A DNA stretch of 64,000 bases from Flavobacterium frigidarium DSM 17623. GTDB lineage: Bacteria > Bacteroidota > Bacteroidia > Flavobacteriales > Flavobacteriaceae. The notes beneath the pieces are model-generated. The model saw only the letters and a program-made list of their open reading frames with translations, ran no database searches and was not told where the DNA came from. The position numbers were made by a program, and so were the translations under genes. Positions 27,578 through 39,300 of the stretch are shown one piece after another. Position 1 is the first letter of the stretch. The number at the start of each line of letters is the position of its first letter. The stretch spans positions 1 to 64,000 of the forward strand of contig NZ_AUDO01000008.1 in NCBI RefSeq assembly GCF_000425505.1. Reading direction: 5' to 3'.

Positions 27578-28600
27578 ATGAATGAAAATTTAGACCCTAC
27601 AACTAACGGTTATAATTCAGAGGAATTTGATATCGAAAAAAAATTGAGGCCGTTATCGTTTGACGATTTTGCTGGTCAAGATCAGGTATTGGAGAATTTG
27701 AAAGTCTTTGTGGAAGCTGCTAACCAACGTAACGAGGCTTTAGATCATACTCTTTTTCACGGACCTCCTGGTTTGGGTAAAACAACCTTGGCAAATATTT
27801 TAGCTAACGAACTTAATGTTGGTATAAAAATTACCTCAGGACCGGTGCTAGACAAACCTGGGGATTTAGCTGGTTTGCTCACCAATCTTGAAGAACGAGA
27901 TGTTTTATTTATCGATGAAATTCATCGTTTAAGTCCAATTGTAGAGGAGTATTTGTATTCGGCAATGGAAGATTTCAAAATCGATATCATGATTGAGTCG
28001 GGACCTAATGCTCGTACTGTCCAAATCAATCTAAATCCGTTTACATTGATAGGTGCTACGACGCGTTCTGGTTTGCTTACTGCTCCTATGAGGGCTCGTT
28101 TTGGTATCGCTTCACGTTTGCAATATTATACAACCGAATTATTGACCTCTATAGTAGAGCGTAGTGCTTCAATCTTCAAAATGCCAATTTCTATGGAAGC
28201 AGCTATAGAAATCGCTGGCAGAAGTAGAGGAACACCTCGTATAGCCAATGCGCTTTTGCGTCGCGTTAGAGATTTTGCCCAAATTAAAGGTAACGGAACC
28301 ATCGATATCGAGATTGCTCGTTATGCATTAAAAGCCTTAAATGTAGACGCGCACGGACTTGATGAAATGGACAACAAAATTTTGAATACAATCATAGATA
28401 AATTCAAAGGCGGACCAGTTGGTTTGACTACTTTGGCTACAGCCGTGTCAGAAAGTAGTGAGACAATCGAAGAGGTTTATGAACCTTTCTTAATTCAAGA
28501 AGGGTTTATCATGCGAACACCACGAGGTAGGGAAGTTACAGATAAAGCTTATCGTCATCTTGGCAAGATTAAACTTAATATTCAAGGGGGATTATTCTAA
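27578..28600 (+). CDS. ruvB: Holliday junction branch migration ATPase RuvB
   Basis: A 340-aa AAA+ motor that drives branch migration with RuvA. It has Walker [10 protein letters not shown], Walker B FIDEIHR, sensor 1 around IGATTRSG, the arginine-finger/sensor 2 region [18 protein letters not shown], and the C-terminal winged helix ending in [16 protein letters not shown]. ruvA lies separately at 32791, with queG, a CBS protein and maeB in between. The start codon sits only four bases after a -7 element, so the mRNA may have no leader. Confidence 0.96.
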   Translation: MNENLDPTTNGYNSEEFDIEKKLRPLSFDDFAGQDQVLENLKVFVEAANQRNEALDHTLFHGPPGLGKTTLANILANELNVGIKITSGPVLDKPGDLAGLLTNLEERDVLFIDEIHRLSPIVEEYLYSAMEDFKIDIMIESGPNARTVQINLNPFTLIGATTRSGLLTAPMRARFGIASRLQYYTTELLTSIVERSASIFKMPISMEAAIEIAGRSRGTPRIANALLRRVRDFAQIKGNGTIDIEIARYALKALNVDAHGLDEMDNKILNTIIDKFKGGPVGLTTLATAVSESSETIEEVYEPFLIQEGFIMRTPRGREVTDKAYRHLGKIKLNIQGGLF

Positions 28601-28605
28601 TTTAT

Positions 28606-28683
28606 AGGAGCTTTTTCCTGCTGTCTGCTATATCTTTTATTGCTTAAGGAAGCATTAAAAGGATGCCGCTCCCATCAGGGCTA
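28606..28683 (-). ncRNA. Structured RNA-like intergenic element, second copy, possible Flavo-1-type
   Basis: On the minus strand an outer pairing CCTG/CAGG (28679-28676 and 28619-28616) and an inner 10-bp stem CTTTTAATGC/GCAATAAAAG with one mismatch (28661-28652 and 28643-28634) enclose purine-rich strands ATGGGAGCGGCATC and GATATAGCAGACAG. This matches the architecture of 15429-15495. It fills most of the ruvB-queG gap. The identity with a named RNA family was not checked. Confidence 0.55.
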
Positions 28684-28766
28684 GACTATAAAAGATACAA
28701 CTTATCGTAGATTTTAAAAGTACATATACACAGTTCATTAAATCCGAGGCAAAACGTCTCGGATTT

Positions 28767-29627
28767 ATGTCTTGTGGGATATCTCAAGCTGGATTTTTAG
28801 AACAAGAAGCACCTCGATTAGAGGATTGGTTGAATAAAAATCATCAAGGCCAAATGAGTTATATGCAAAACCATTTTGATAAAAGGCTGAATCCTAAATT
28901 ATTGGTTGAAGACAGTAAAAGCGTTGTTTCTTTATTATTGAACTATTATCCCTCAGAAGTTCAGACTAGTGATTCTTTTAAAATTTCAAAGTACGCCTAC
29001 GGTCAAGATTACCACTTTGTCATAAAAGAAAAGCTAAAAGAGTTTTTACATTCGATACAAGAAAATATAGGCGAAGTCTCAGGACGTGCTTTTGTAGATT
29101 CTGCACCGGTTTTAGACAAAGCATGGGCTGCTAAAAGTGGGCTGGGTTGGATAGGAAAGAATAGTAATTTACTAACTCAAAAAGTAGGCTCGTTTTATTT
29201 TATAGCCGAGTTAATTTTAGACTTAGATCTTGAATATGATCATGCGGTAACAGATCATTGTGGTTCTTGTACAGCATGTATCGATGCTTGTCCCACTCAA
29301 GCGATAACTGAGCCATATAAAGTTAATGGTAGTAAATGCATTTCTTACTATACTATCGAACTCAAAGAGAATCTTCCCGTTGAGTTAAAAGGTAGTTTTG
29401 ACGATTGGGCTTTTGGGTGTGATGTTTGTCAAGATGTATGTCCTTGGAACCGATTTTCGAAGCCTCATAAAGAACCTTTATTTAATCCTAATCCCGATTT
29501 ACTATCTTTAACTAAAAAGGACTGGGAAGAAATTACCGAAGAAACTTTTAAAGTAGTTTTTAAAAACTCAGCTATAAAACGTACCAAGTTTTCAGGATTA
29601 AAACGAAATATCGATTTTTTGAAATAA
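28767..29627 (+). CDS. queG: Epoxyqueuosine reductase QueG, start uncertain
   Basis: A cobalamin-dependent iron-sulfur enzyme for the last step of queuosine synthesis in tRNA. Two 4Fe-4S clusters are marked by [12 protein letters not shown] and [10 protein letters not shown]. From the first ATG the protein has 286 aa, shorter than usual. The frame continues upstream to a stop at 28689 and encodes the conserved N-terminal helix ([15 protein letters not shown] directly before the ATG), yet no ATG, GTG or TTG lies there. The true start may be a rare codon such as ATA 28695, ATC 28704 or ATT 28737, or the original start may be lost. Confidence 0.85.
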   Translation: MSCGISQAGFLEQEAPRLEDWLNKNHQGQMSYMQNHFDKRLNPKLLVEDSKSVVSLLLNYYPSEVQTSDSFKISKYAYGQDYHFVIKEKLKEFLHSIQENIGEVSGRAFVDSAPVLDKAWAAKSGLGWIGKNSNLLTQKVGSFYFIAELILDLDLEYDHAVTDHCGSCTACIDACPTQAITEPYKVNGSKCISYYTIELKENLPVELKGSFDDWAFGCDVCQDVCPWNRFSKPHKEPLFNPNPDLLSLTKKDWEEITEETFKVVFKNSAIKRTKFSGLKRNIDFLK

Positions 29628-29848
29628 AAATTTTATAACTCTATTTTATTTTTGCTGAGAGTACCGTATTCTTTCTTGACTGTTCCTCTAAACATTTTTT
29701 CAATAAAAGTGCAGAGTTTTTTTTTTATATGTACATTTTTTAAAACGTTGATTGAGTTTTTCGACGTGAATAGCTTTTACTATTTTAAAATAATTGATGA
29801 TCGTATTTCCTTTTTAACTAACTTTAGTGTAAATTAAATTCTTTGGAT

Positions 29849-30283
29849 ATGACTGTAAATCAAATATTAAGCGAAAAAGGTGCGGATGTTTATTCGATAA
29901 TTTCTACTATTTCTGTATACGATGCTTTAAAGGTGTTAGGAGAAAAAAACGTAGGTGCTGTTTTAGTAATTGAAGAAGGAATACTAAAAGGGGTCTTGTC
30001 TGAGAGAGATTATGCAAGAAAAATAGTTTTAAAAAATAAGGCTTCAAAAGATACGGTAGTTAGTGAAATCATGGAAACCCATTTGATTACTGTTGGTCCC
30101 ACTGACAGTTTGGATTACTGTATGGAATTGATGAGTTCAAAACGCATTAGGCATTTACCTGTTGTTGAAGAGGGACGAGTCTTAGGGGTTATCTCTATTG
30201 GTGATGTTGTAAAATCAATTATCGAAGTTCAAAAAGAGACTATCCAGCACTTAGATTCATATATTAATGGAAGCAATTTATAA
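29849..30283 (+). CDS. CBS-domain pair protein
   Basis: A 144-aa protein made of two CBS domains (about residues 8-65 and 75-135), for example GAVLVIEEGILKGVLSERDY and RIRHLPVVEEGRVLGVISIG. CBS pairs bind adenosine nucleotides and act as regulatory modules; stand-alone versions are of unknown target. The frame can begin two codons earlier with TTG, but ATG 29849 is the natural start. A strong terminator follows, so it does not share a transcript with maeB. Confidence 0.85.
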   Translation: MTVNQILSEKGADVYSIISTISVYDALKVLGEKNVGAVLVIEEGILKGVLSERDYARKIVLKNKASKDTVVSEIMETHLITVGPTDSLDYCMELMSSKRIRHLPVVEEGRVLGVISIGDVVKSIIEVQKETIQHLDSYINGSNL

Positions 30284-30307
30284 CTAGATTAAGCAATATA
30301 TACATTG

Positions 30308-30336
30308 AAAGTCACTTGAATAGTGGCTTTTTTTTT
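30308..30336 (+). terminator. Intrinsic terminator after the CBS-domain gene
   Basis: AAAGTCACT and AGTGGCTTT (one G-T pair) around TGAAT, followed by a long T run. Confidence 0.85.
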
Positions 30337-30399
30337 GTGTTAATTCGAGCAGTTTTGTAAATCAATGCCATAATAACCTACTTTTTAAAGTAAGACTCA

Positions 30400-30407
30400 T
30401 ATCTTTG
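30400..30407 (+). promoter_or_regulatory. -7 element TATCTTTG before the malic enzyme gene
   Basis: An exact TAnnTTTG match 26 bases before the ATG. The -33 region is only a T-rich stretch. Confidence 0.5.
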
Positions 30408-30433
30408 CACGCTAGATAAAAATCTAAATAAAG

Positions 30434-32719
30434 ATGAATAAAGATAGTAAAAGAAGAGAAGCATTATTATATCATGCTAAACCAAGACCAGGAAAAATTC
30501 AAGTAGTACCTACTAAAAAATATGCAACACAAAGAGATTTGTCTCTAGCGTATTCACCAGGTGTAGCTGAGCCTTGTTTAGAAATAGCAAAAGATGTAAA
30601 TAATGTTTACAAATATACTGCAAAGGGAAATCTTGTTGCCGTTATTACAAACGGTACAGCTGTTTTAGGACTTGGAGATATAGGACCCGAAGCATCAAAG
30701 CCAGTGATGGAAGGTAAAGGTTTGTTATTTAAAATATTTGCCGACATTGACGTTTTTGATATCGAAATTGACACTAAAAATATTGAAGAATTTATTCAAA
30801 CAGTAAAAAATATTGCTCCCACATTTGGAGGAATCAACTTAGAAGATATTAAAGCGCCTGAATCATTTGAGATAGAGCGCCGTTTGGTAGAAGAATTGAA
30901 TATTCCAGTGATGCACGATGATCAGCACGGAACTGCTATTATATCTTCAGCTGCTTTATTGAATGCTCTTGAACTTGCTGATAAAGAAATTGAAACTGCA
31001 AAAATTGTTATTTCTGGCGCAGGATCAGCTGCTTTAGCTTGTGCTAATTTATATGTGTTATTAGGAGTAAATCCTGATAATATCATCATGTTTGACAAGG
31101 ATGGTGTTTTATCTAGCGAGAGAACAGATTTATCTGAGATTCAGTTAAAATATTCGAAAGGTATTCCTGGAATTAATTTACAAGGAGCTTTAAAAGGAGC
31201 TGATGTATTTTTAGGACTTTCTGCGGGGAATATTCTGACTCCAATAATGCTTTTAGGAATGGCTGATAACCCAATCGTTTTTGCGATGGCAAATCCAGAT
31301 CCTGAAATCGATTATAACTTAGCGATAGGAACGAGAGATGATATAATCATGGCAACTGGTCGTTCAGATTATCCTAACCAGGTAAATAATGTTTTGGGTT
31401 TCCCATATATTTTTAGAGGAGCTCTAGATGTTAGAGCTACTAAAATTAATGAGGCTATGAAAATGGCTGCTGTTAAAGCGTTGGCTTTATTGGCAAAAGA
31501 GTCAGTTCCTGAGCAAGTAAATATTGCATATGGTGAGATGAAATTAGTTTTTGGTAGAGAATATATTATTCCAAAACCATTTGATCCTAGATTAATTAGT
31601 ATTGTTGCTCCTGCTGTTGCAAAAGCAGCCATGGATTCAGGTGTAGCATTGAATCCAATTACAGATTGGGATAAATACGAAGAAGAACTTCTTGATCGTC
31701 TAGGTAACGATAACAAAATGGTACGTCTTATTACTAATAGAGCTAAGATGGACCCTAAAAAAATTATTTTTGCTGAAGCAGACCATTTAGATGTTTTGAA
31801 AGCAGCTCAAATAGTAATGGAAGAAGGAATTTGCCATCCAATTTTACTAGGAAATAAAGAAATTATTTTAGAGTTAAAAGAAGAATTAGGCTTTTATGCT
31901 GATCTTGAAATTATAGATCCTAAGATTAAAGAGGAAGATGAAAGACGCAATAGATTTGCTAATATATATTGGGAATCAAGAAAACGAAAAGGGATTTCAC
32001 TTTTTGATGCACAAAAATTAATGCGTGAGCGTAATTACTTTGCTGCAATGATGGTGAATGAAGGGTATGCTGATGGAGTTGTGACTGGGCATTCTAGAAG
32101 TTACTCTTCAGTGGTTAAACCTATGTTACAATTAGTAGATAAGGCACCTGGTGCTTCGATCATTGCTACTACAAACATGATGATGACGTCTCGTGGTCCA
32201 ATGTTTTTATCAGATACAGCAATAAATATTGATCCTTCTGCAGATGACTTGGCAAAAATAGCTGTGATGACTGCAAAAACGGCTAGAATGTTTGGTGTAG
32301 AACCTGTTATCGCAATGGTATCGTACTCAAATTTTGGTTCTTCAAGTGATCCTCGTGCTTCAAAAGTAAGAGACGCAGTGGCATACTTGCATGCAAATCA
32401 TCCTGATTTAATTATTGATGGAGAGGTTCAGGCAGATTTCGCTTTAAATCCAGAAATGTTAAAAGAGAAATTTCCTTTTTCTAAATTAGCTGGTAAAAAG
32501 GTAAATACGCTAATTTTTCCCAACTTGGACTCAGCTAACATAACTTATAAGTTATTAAAGGAATTAAATAAAGTAGATTCAATAGGACCTATTATGCTAG
32601 GAATGAGTAAGCCTATTCATATTTTTCAATTAGGAGCTAGCGTAGAGGAAATGGTGAACATGGCTGCAATAGCTGTAATTGATGCTCAAGAAAAGCAAAA
32701 GAAACAGATTATAAAATAA
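30434..32719 (+). CDS. maeB: NADP-type malic enzyme with phosphotransacetylase-like domain
   Basis: A 761-aa hybrid enzyme. The N-terminal malic enzyme part (about 1-430) turns malate into pyruvate and CO2 and shows [34 protein letters not shown] and the nucleotide-binding [14 protein letters not shown]. The C-terminal part (about 435-755) resembles phosphotransacetylase, ending near [21 protein letters not shown]. In MaeB proteins this domain serves regulation by acetyl-CoA rather than catalysis. It has its own promoter element and terminator, so it is monocistronic. Confidence 0.95.
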   Translation: MNKDSKRREALLYHAKPRPGKIQVVPTKKYATQRDLSLAYSPGVAEPCLEIAKDVNNVYKYTAKGNLVAVITNGTAVLGLGDIGPEASKPVMEGKGLLFKIFADIDVFDIEIDTKNIEEFIQTVKNIAPTFGGINLEDIKAPESFEIERRLVEELNIPVMHDDQHGTAIISSAALLNALELADKEIETAKIVISGAGSAALACANLYVLLGVNPDNIIMFDKDGVLSSERTDLSEIQLKYSKGIPGINLQGALKGADVFLGLSAGNILTPIMLLGMADNPIVFAMANPDPEIDYNLAIGTRDDIIMATGRSDYPNQVNNVLGFPYIFRGALDVRATKINEAMKMAAVKALALLAKESVPEQVNIAYGEMKLVFGREYIIPKPFDPRLISIVAPAVAKAAMDSGVALNPITDWDKYEEELLDRLGNDNKMVRLITNRAKMDPKKIIFAEADHLDVLKAAQIVMEEGICHPILLGNKEIILELKEELGFYADLEIIDPKIKEEDERRNRFANIYWESRKRKGISLFDAQKLMRERNYFAAMMVNEGYADGVVTGHSRSYSSVVKPMLQLVDKAPGASIIATTNMMMTSRGPMFLSDTAINIDPSADDLAKIAVMTAKTARMFGVEPVIAMVSYSNFGSSSDPRASKVRDAVAYLHANHPDLIIDGEVQADFALNPEMLKEKFPFSKLAGKKVNTLIFPNLDSANITYKLLKELNKVDSIGPIMLGMSKPIHIFQLGASVEEMVNMAAIAVIDAQEKQKKQIIK

Positions 32720-32736
32720 AATAAAATACTATCTTG

Positions 32737-32772
32737 CTTACCATAATTTATGATTATGGTAAGTTTTTTTTT
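32737..32772 (+). terminator. Intrinsic terminator of maeB
   Basis: CTTACCATAA and TTATGGTAAG around a 7-base loop, followed by nine T residues. Confidence 0.9.
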
Positions 32773-32790
32773 GGATAAAATTAAGAGATT

Positions 32791-33372
32791 ATGATTGGAC
32801 ATTTACAAGGCAAATTAGTAGAGAAAACGCCTACTCAGGTGGTAATAGATTGTGGAGGTGTAGGTTATGAAGTGCATATTTCATTACACACGTTTTCACT
32901 ACTTCCTGCTACTGATTTTGTAAAATTATTCACTCATTTACAAATAAAGGAAGATTCTCAAACCTTATTTGGCTTTGTTGAGAAGTCAGAGCGGGAAATT
33001 TTTAAAATGCTTTTATCGGTCTCAGGTATTGGGGCAAGTATAGCGAGAACGATGTTGTCTTCATTAGAACCAAAACAAATAATAAATGCGATAGGTTCTG
33101 GAGATGTAGGGACAATTCAAACTATAAAAGGAATTGGGAGTAAAACAGCGCAAAGAGTTATCTTAGATCTAAAAGATAAAATGCTTAAGCTCTATGATTT
33201 AGACGAAGTTTCTATGTCACAAAGCAATACAAATAGGGATGAAGCGTTATCTGCACTGGAAGTACTTGGTTTTGTTAGGAAAGCTTCAGAAAAAATTATC
33301 GAAAAAATAGTGAAAGAAGATCCAGAAGCATCTGTAGAATCAATCATTAAAAAAGCATTAAAAGCCTTGTAA
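32791..33372 (+). CDS. ruvA: Holliday junction DNA-binding protein RuvA
   Basis: A 193-aa protein that binds the junction and loads RuvB. It has an N-terminal OB domain (MIGHLQGKLVEKTPTQVVID), two helix-hairpin-helix motifs (LLSVSGIGASIARTML and IQTIKGIGSKTAQRVI), and a C-terminal RuvB-binding domain. It is followed by sprA after 24 bases, so the two genes are probably co-transcribed. Confidence 0.96.
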   Translation: MIGHLQGKLVEKTPTQVVIDCGGVGYEVHISLHTFSLLPATDFVKLFTHLQIKEDSQTLFGFVEKSEREIFKMLLSVSGIGASIARTMLSSLEPKQIINAIGSGDVGTIQTIKGIGSKTAQRVILDLKDKMLKLYDLDEVSMSQSNTNRDEALSALEVLGFVRKASEKIIEKIVKEDPEASVESIIKKALKAL

Positions 33373-33396
33373 TTAGGCTGTAAAACAAAGATTTAT

Positions 33397-36300
33397 ATGC
33401 AAAAAATTTGTATTTTTCTATTGGTTTTATTTAGTGGGTTTCTCTTAGAAGCTCAAGTTATTGAAGAACCCAAGGATACAATAAGAACGGGTTTTTCTAC
33501 AGGAAAAATTCAAATTAAAGACCCCAAAAGTGTTCTTTCTGCCTACACTTATGATCCCGTTACAGACAAGTATATTTATACGAGCTCTGTAGACGGTTTT
33601 TCTATTAATTACCCTATCATATTATCCGTTCGTGAATATGAACAGCTCGTGTTGAAGGAATCGATGCGAGACTATTTTAGAAAAAAAACGGATGCAATTG
33701 AAGGTAAAAAGGATGGAAGTCAGGAGGCAAAGAAGGATTTATTACCTAAATACTATGTTAATTCTGGGATATTCGAATCTATCTTCGGTAGTAATACGAT
33801 AGATGTGCGCCCTACGGGTTCGATAGAAATGGATCTTGGTGCTCGCTTCACAAAACAAGATAATCCATCATTTTCTCCACGAAATCGCTCAAATTTAGCT
33901 TTCGACTTCGATCAAAGAATCAGCATGAGTTTAATGGGGCAAGTGGGTACTCGCTTGAACGTAAATGCTAATTATGATACACAATCAACCTTTGCTTTTC
34001 AAAACCTTATTAAATTAGAATACACTCCCACCGAAGATGATATTGTGCAAAAAATTGAAGTGGGTAATGTAAGTATGCCCTTAAATAGCTCTCTAATAAG
34101 AGGCGCGCAAAGCTTGTTTGGTGTCAAGGCACAACTACAATTTGGAAAGACGACCGTTACGGGAGTTTTCTCTGAACAAAAATCACAAACAAAAAGTGTT
34201 ATTGCAGAAGGTGGTGGAACCATTCAAGATTTCGATATGTTTGCATTAGATTATGATAATGACAGGCACTTTTTTCTATCTCAATACTTTAGAGATAAAT
34301 ACGACGAGTCGTTGCAAAACTATCCTTACATCGATAGCAGAGTACAAATAACTCGTATTGAGGTTTGGGTGACTAACAAGCAAACTAGAATTAATACTAC
34401 TTCAAATAATTTAAGGAATATAATTGCGCTTCAAGATTTAGGTGAAGGACCAATAAGTGGTTTAGCAGATAATGAAGTTGTTGTTTTAGATCCTTCTACA
34501 GGTATGTTTAACGTACCTGCAAATTCTCCATCTGATAATGGAAATAATAAATATGATCCGGGTCAAATAAAAGACGGTTCTGGATTACTTAATGCTAACA
34601 TTAGAGAAATAGTAACTTCAAGTTCAGGTTTTAATGTTACGGTAAGTGAAGGGCAGGATTATTCGAAACTAGAAAATGCTAGAAAGTTAACTTCAAATGA
34701 GTTCTCTTACAATGCACAATTGGGATATATCTCTTTGCAACAGCGATTGTCAAATGATGAAGTGCTTGCTGTTGCTTATCAATATACAGTAGGTGACAAG
34801 GTCTATCAAGTAGGTGAATTTGGTAATGATGGAGTAGACGCAACTGTTGTAACCGGCGCTACAAATGCTAATACTGCTGTTATTACACAAAGTTTAATCT
34901 TAAAAATGTTAAAGAGTAATTTAACTAATGTTAAGAATCCAGTGTGGAATTTAATGATGAAAAATATTTATCAAATTCCAGGTGCATACCAGATTAATCA
35001 AGAAGATTTTAGATTCAATATCTTATATACTGATCCTTCGCCAATTAATTATATTAAAGAAGCTACAGATGCTGCGGGTAATGTATTTCCATTTCCAGCA
35101 AATCCTACTGCTGGTAATAAAGTAAAGGAGACAACGTTATTAAAAGTTTTCAATCTAGATAAATTAAATTACAATAACGATCCTCAAAATGGGGGAGACG
35201 GATTCTTTGACTTTTTATCGGGTTTAACGATTGATTCTCAAAACGGACGTATCATTTTTACGACAAAGGAGCCATTTGGAGAATTGTTGTTTTCGAAATT
35301 AAAAGATGGAAATAATCCGGCTGATGTGAGTAATTACGATGATATAAGTACTTACAATAACAATCAACAGAAATATGTTTTTAGAAGCATGTACCGCAAT
35401 ACACAATCAGGTGCGTTACAGGACAGTGATAAAAACAAATTTTTATTAAGAGGTAAATATAAATCTGCAGCAAGTAATGGTATTCCTATTGGTGCATACA
35501 ATGTTCCTCAAGGGTCTGTGCGAGTAACTGCAGGTGGCCGTGTTTTATTAGAAGGGATTGACTATAGCGTGAATTATCAGTTAGGAACTGTGCAAATTCT
35601 TGATGCATCTTTGCAAGCATCTAATACACCAGTTGAAATTTCGTTAGAAAACAATTCTATTTTTGGTCAACAAACGCGCCGTTTTATGGGAGTAAACGTT
35701 GAACACGAAATTTCAGATAAGTTTCTTTTAGGGGCTACTTTTTTAAAAATGAGCGAAAAGCCTTTTACGCAAAAAGCAACTTATGGTCAGGAATCAGTAA
35801 ACAATACAATTTTTGGATTCAACACTAATTATGCTACTGAAGTTCCCTTTTTTACTAGGTTGGCTAATATGCTTCCTAATGTAGATACAGGTGTTCCTTC
35901 GAATCTTTCGGTAAGAGCAGAAGTTGCGTTCTTGAAACCAAATTCACCAAAAGCAGCCGACTTTGAAGGCGAATCTACAATTTATGTAGACGATTTTGAA
36001 GGTTCACAATCTACGATAGATATGCGTTCTGCTTATGCGTGGAGCTTATCGGCTACACCAGAAAGAAATACTAGAAGCAGTTATGATTTTAATGCTACCG
36101 CCAATGATTTAAGCTACGGATTCAAAAGAGCGAAGTTAGCATGGAATACAATCGATCCTATTTTTTATACATCGAGACCGTCAGGAATTACAGACGATGA
36201 TTTATCGTTGAATACAACAAGGCGTATATTTAGTGAAGAATTGTATCCGTTAACAGACATAGCACAAGGACAATCACAGGTGGTAAACACATTGAATTTA

Positions 36301-39300
36301 AGTTACTACCCATCTGACCGAGGACCTTATAATAATAATTCAAATTTTAGTGCGAGTCCTAGAGACAACTTTGGAGGAATTACTAGAGCGATTAACTCTA
36401 CAAATTTTGAACAAAGTAATGTTGAGTATATTCAGTTTTGGGTGATGGATCCTTACATTGGTGCGGGACAAATTCCGATGTCAAATACTGGAAAAATCTA
36501 CTTTAACCTTGGAGAAATTTCTGAAGATATCTTGAAAGATGGTAGAAAACAATATGAAAATGGTTTAGGACCAGATCAAATATTGGTAAATCCAAGGCCA
36601 TTATGGGGAGATGTTCCAGCATCACAATCTTTAATTTACGCATTCGATACAAATGTGGAAAACAGACTTAATCAAGATGTAGGTTTTGATGGTTTGAACA
36701 ATGCACAGGAAGCTAGTGTTTATTCAAATTTTGCTTCAGATTCAGATCCAGCTGGTGATGATTATACGTACTATTTAAATGCGAATGGTAATGTTAATGA
36801 GCGATATAAAAATTATAATGGTGTTGACGGAAATTCAGCAGTTGATATCAATGACGCTAACAGAGCTGCAACAACACTTCCTGATGTTGAAGATATTAAC
36901 AAGGATAATACAATGAATACCATTAATGCCTACTATGAATACAGTATCGACGTAGCGCCTAATATGGAAATTGGTCAAAATAACATTACTGATATTAGAA
37001 ACACTCAGGTGACATTAGCAAACGGACAAGTGACGGATGCAAGGTGGATTCAATTTAAAATTCCTGTATCGCAACCTCAAAATACGATTGGTAACATATC
37101 TGATTTTAGGTCTATTCGATTCATGAGAATGTTTATGACCGGTTTTAGTGAAGAAATCACGGTACGTTTTGGTTCTTTAGATCTTGTTCGTGGAGAATGG
37201 AGAAGATATACAAATACATTGCAATTTGATGATACAAATGTTACTGATGATGGTACGATACTCGATGTATTATCTGTAAATGTTCAGGAAAATAATGAGC
37301 GTTGTCCTATCAATTACGTTACGCCTCCAGGAGTGGTGCGAGAACAGTTGTATAACAATAATACAATCATAAATCAAAATGAGCAATCGCTATCACTTAG
37401 GGTTTCTGGAGATGGATTAGAGGCCGAAGATTCTAGAGCGGTATTTAAAAATGTTAGTTTAGACATGCGTCAATTTAAAAAACTTAAAATGTTTTTACAT
37501 GCTGAGTCTTTACAAAATGAAACTACATTAGGTGACGATCAAATGGTAGGTTTTATTCGTTTTGGAAATGACTTTACTGACAATTTTTATCAAGTCGAAA
37601 TTCCATTAAAAGTAACTGTGCCAAGTCGATCAAGTGCTGCAAATTGTTCTCCTTTAAGTGCAGAAAGTGTGTGGCCAGAAGACAACCAAATTGATTTATC
37701 ACTGGCGCTTTTAACACAGTTAAAAATACAAGCTATGGGTATTGATCTAAGTACATTGCCTCTTGATGGAATATATTATCAGGATGAGGATGAGCTTGAT
37801 CAATCTGCGGCCAGTAAGAGTAATAAATTAAGAATAGGAATTAAAGGTAATCCTAATTTTGGACTAGTTCGCACGTTAATGGTGGGTGTAAAAAACAGAG
37901 AAACCATGCAAAGTATTAAGGGTGAGGTTTGGTTTAATGAACTTCGTCTTGCTGATATGGATAACAACGGGGGTATGGCTGCTGTACTAAATGTAGATAC
38001 AAACTTTGCTGATTTTGCAACTGTTTCTGCCACTGGAAGAAAATCTACGATTGGTTTTGGATCTTTAGAACAGGGACCTAATGAGAGAAGTCGTGAAGAT
38101 ATCCAGCAATATAACTTTGTCACTAATATGAATTTAGGGAAATTATTACCTGCTAAGTGGGGAATTAATTTGCCATTTAATTACGCTATAGGCGAAGAGG
38201 TAATCACGCCACAGTATGATCCTTTTAACCAAGATATCAAATTGCAGCAGTTGTTAGATAACACTGCAGATGCTGATGTACGCGAAAATTATAGAAATAG
38301 AGCGGTAGATTATACTAAACGTAGCAGTATCAATTTTATAGGAGTTAGAAAACAGCGTGCTGCTGAGCAAAAACAAAGAATATATGATGTCGAAAATTTC
38401 ACCTTTTCACAATCGTATAATGAGGTTGAAAGACACGATTACGAAATTGAAAATTATCAAGATCAGCAAAGTAGTTCATCAGTTGATTATGCTTACACTT
38501 TTCAGTCTAAACCTATTGAGCCTTTCAAAAACAGTAAGTTGATGAAGAAAAACGATTATTGGAAAATGTTAAGTGATTTTAATTTTAATTACTTGCCTTC
38601 TAATATTACTTTTAGTACAAATATTAATAGACAATTCAATACTCAACAATTTAGACAAATAGAGGATATTGAAGGAATTGGACTAGATCCATTGTATAGA
38701 AGAAACTTTTCTTTTAACTATCAATATGGCTTCAATTACAATTTGACAAAATCATTAAAATTCAGTTACATTGCCTCATCAAGTAATATTGTAAAAAATT
38801 ATTTGAATGAAGATAACGAACCAATTGATGATTTCTCTATTTGGGATAGTTATTTAAATGTAGGGGATCCTAACCAACACATGCAACAACTTATTGTGAA
38901 CTACGAAATTCCAATTAATAAAATTCCGTTGTTCAGTTTTGTAAAAGCTAATTATAGTTATACGGGAGATTACAACTGGCAACGTACATCAAATGCATTG
39001 TCTGATATTATAATTGATGGAGAAAATTATAACTTAGGAAATACAGTGCAAAATGCGCGTTCAAATAATTTGAATGCTAGTTTTAACATGGAGATGTTGT
39101 ACAAGTATTTAGGGCTTACTAAGACAACGCAAAAATTTGGTTCAAAACCAAAGGTTGCTTTGCCTAAACCAGGAGAAAAAATCGTCAATACTAATAAACA
39201 AGATGCAAATGGCAGTCCGTTTGTAGATGGATTAAAAGGGATTTTGACTAGTGTAAAAAATATCCAATTCAATTACACTGAAAATAGTGGAACGGTTTTG

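Noticed and set aside
29652..29837. A 61-codon plus-strand frame between queG and the CBS gene
   Set aside because: Its composition (Phe and Ile from T-rich DNA) and lack of any motif fit chance; it contains a promoter-like stretch instead.
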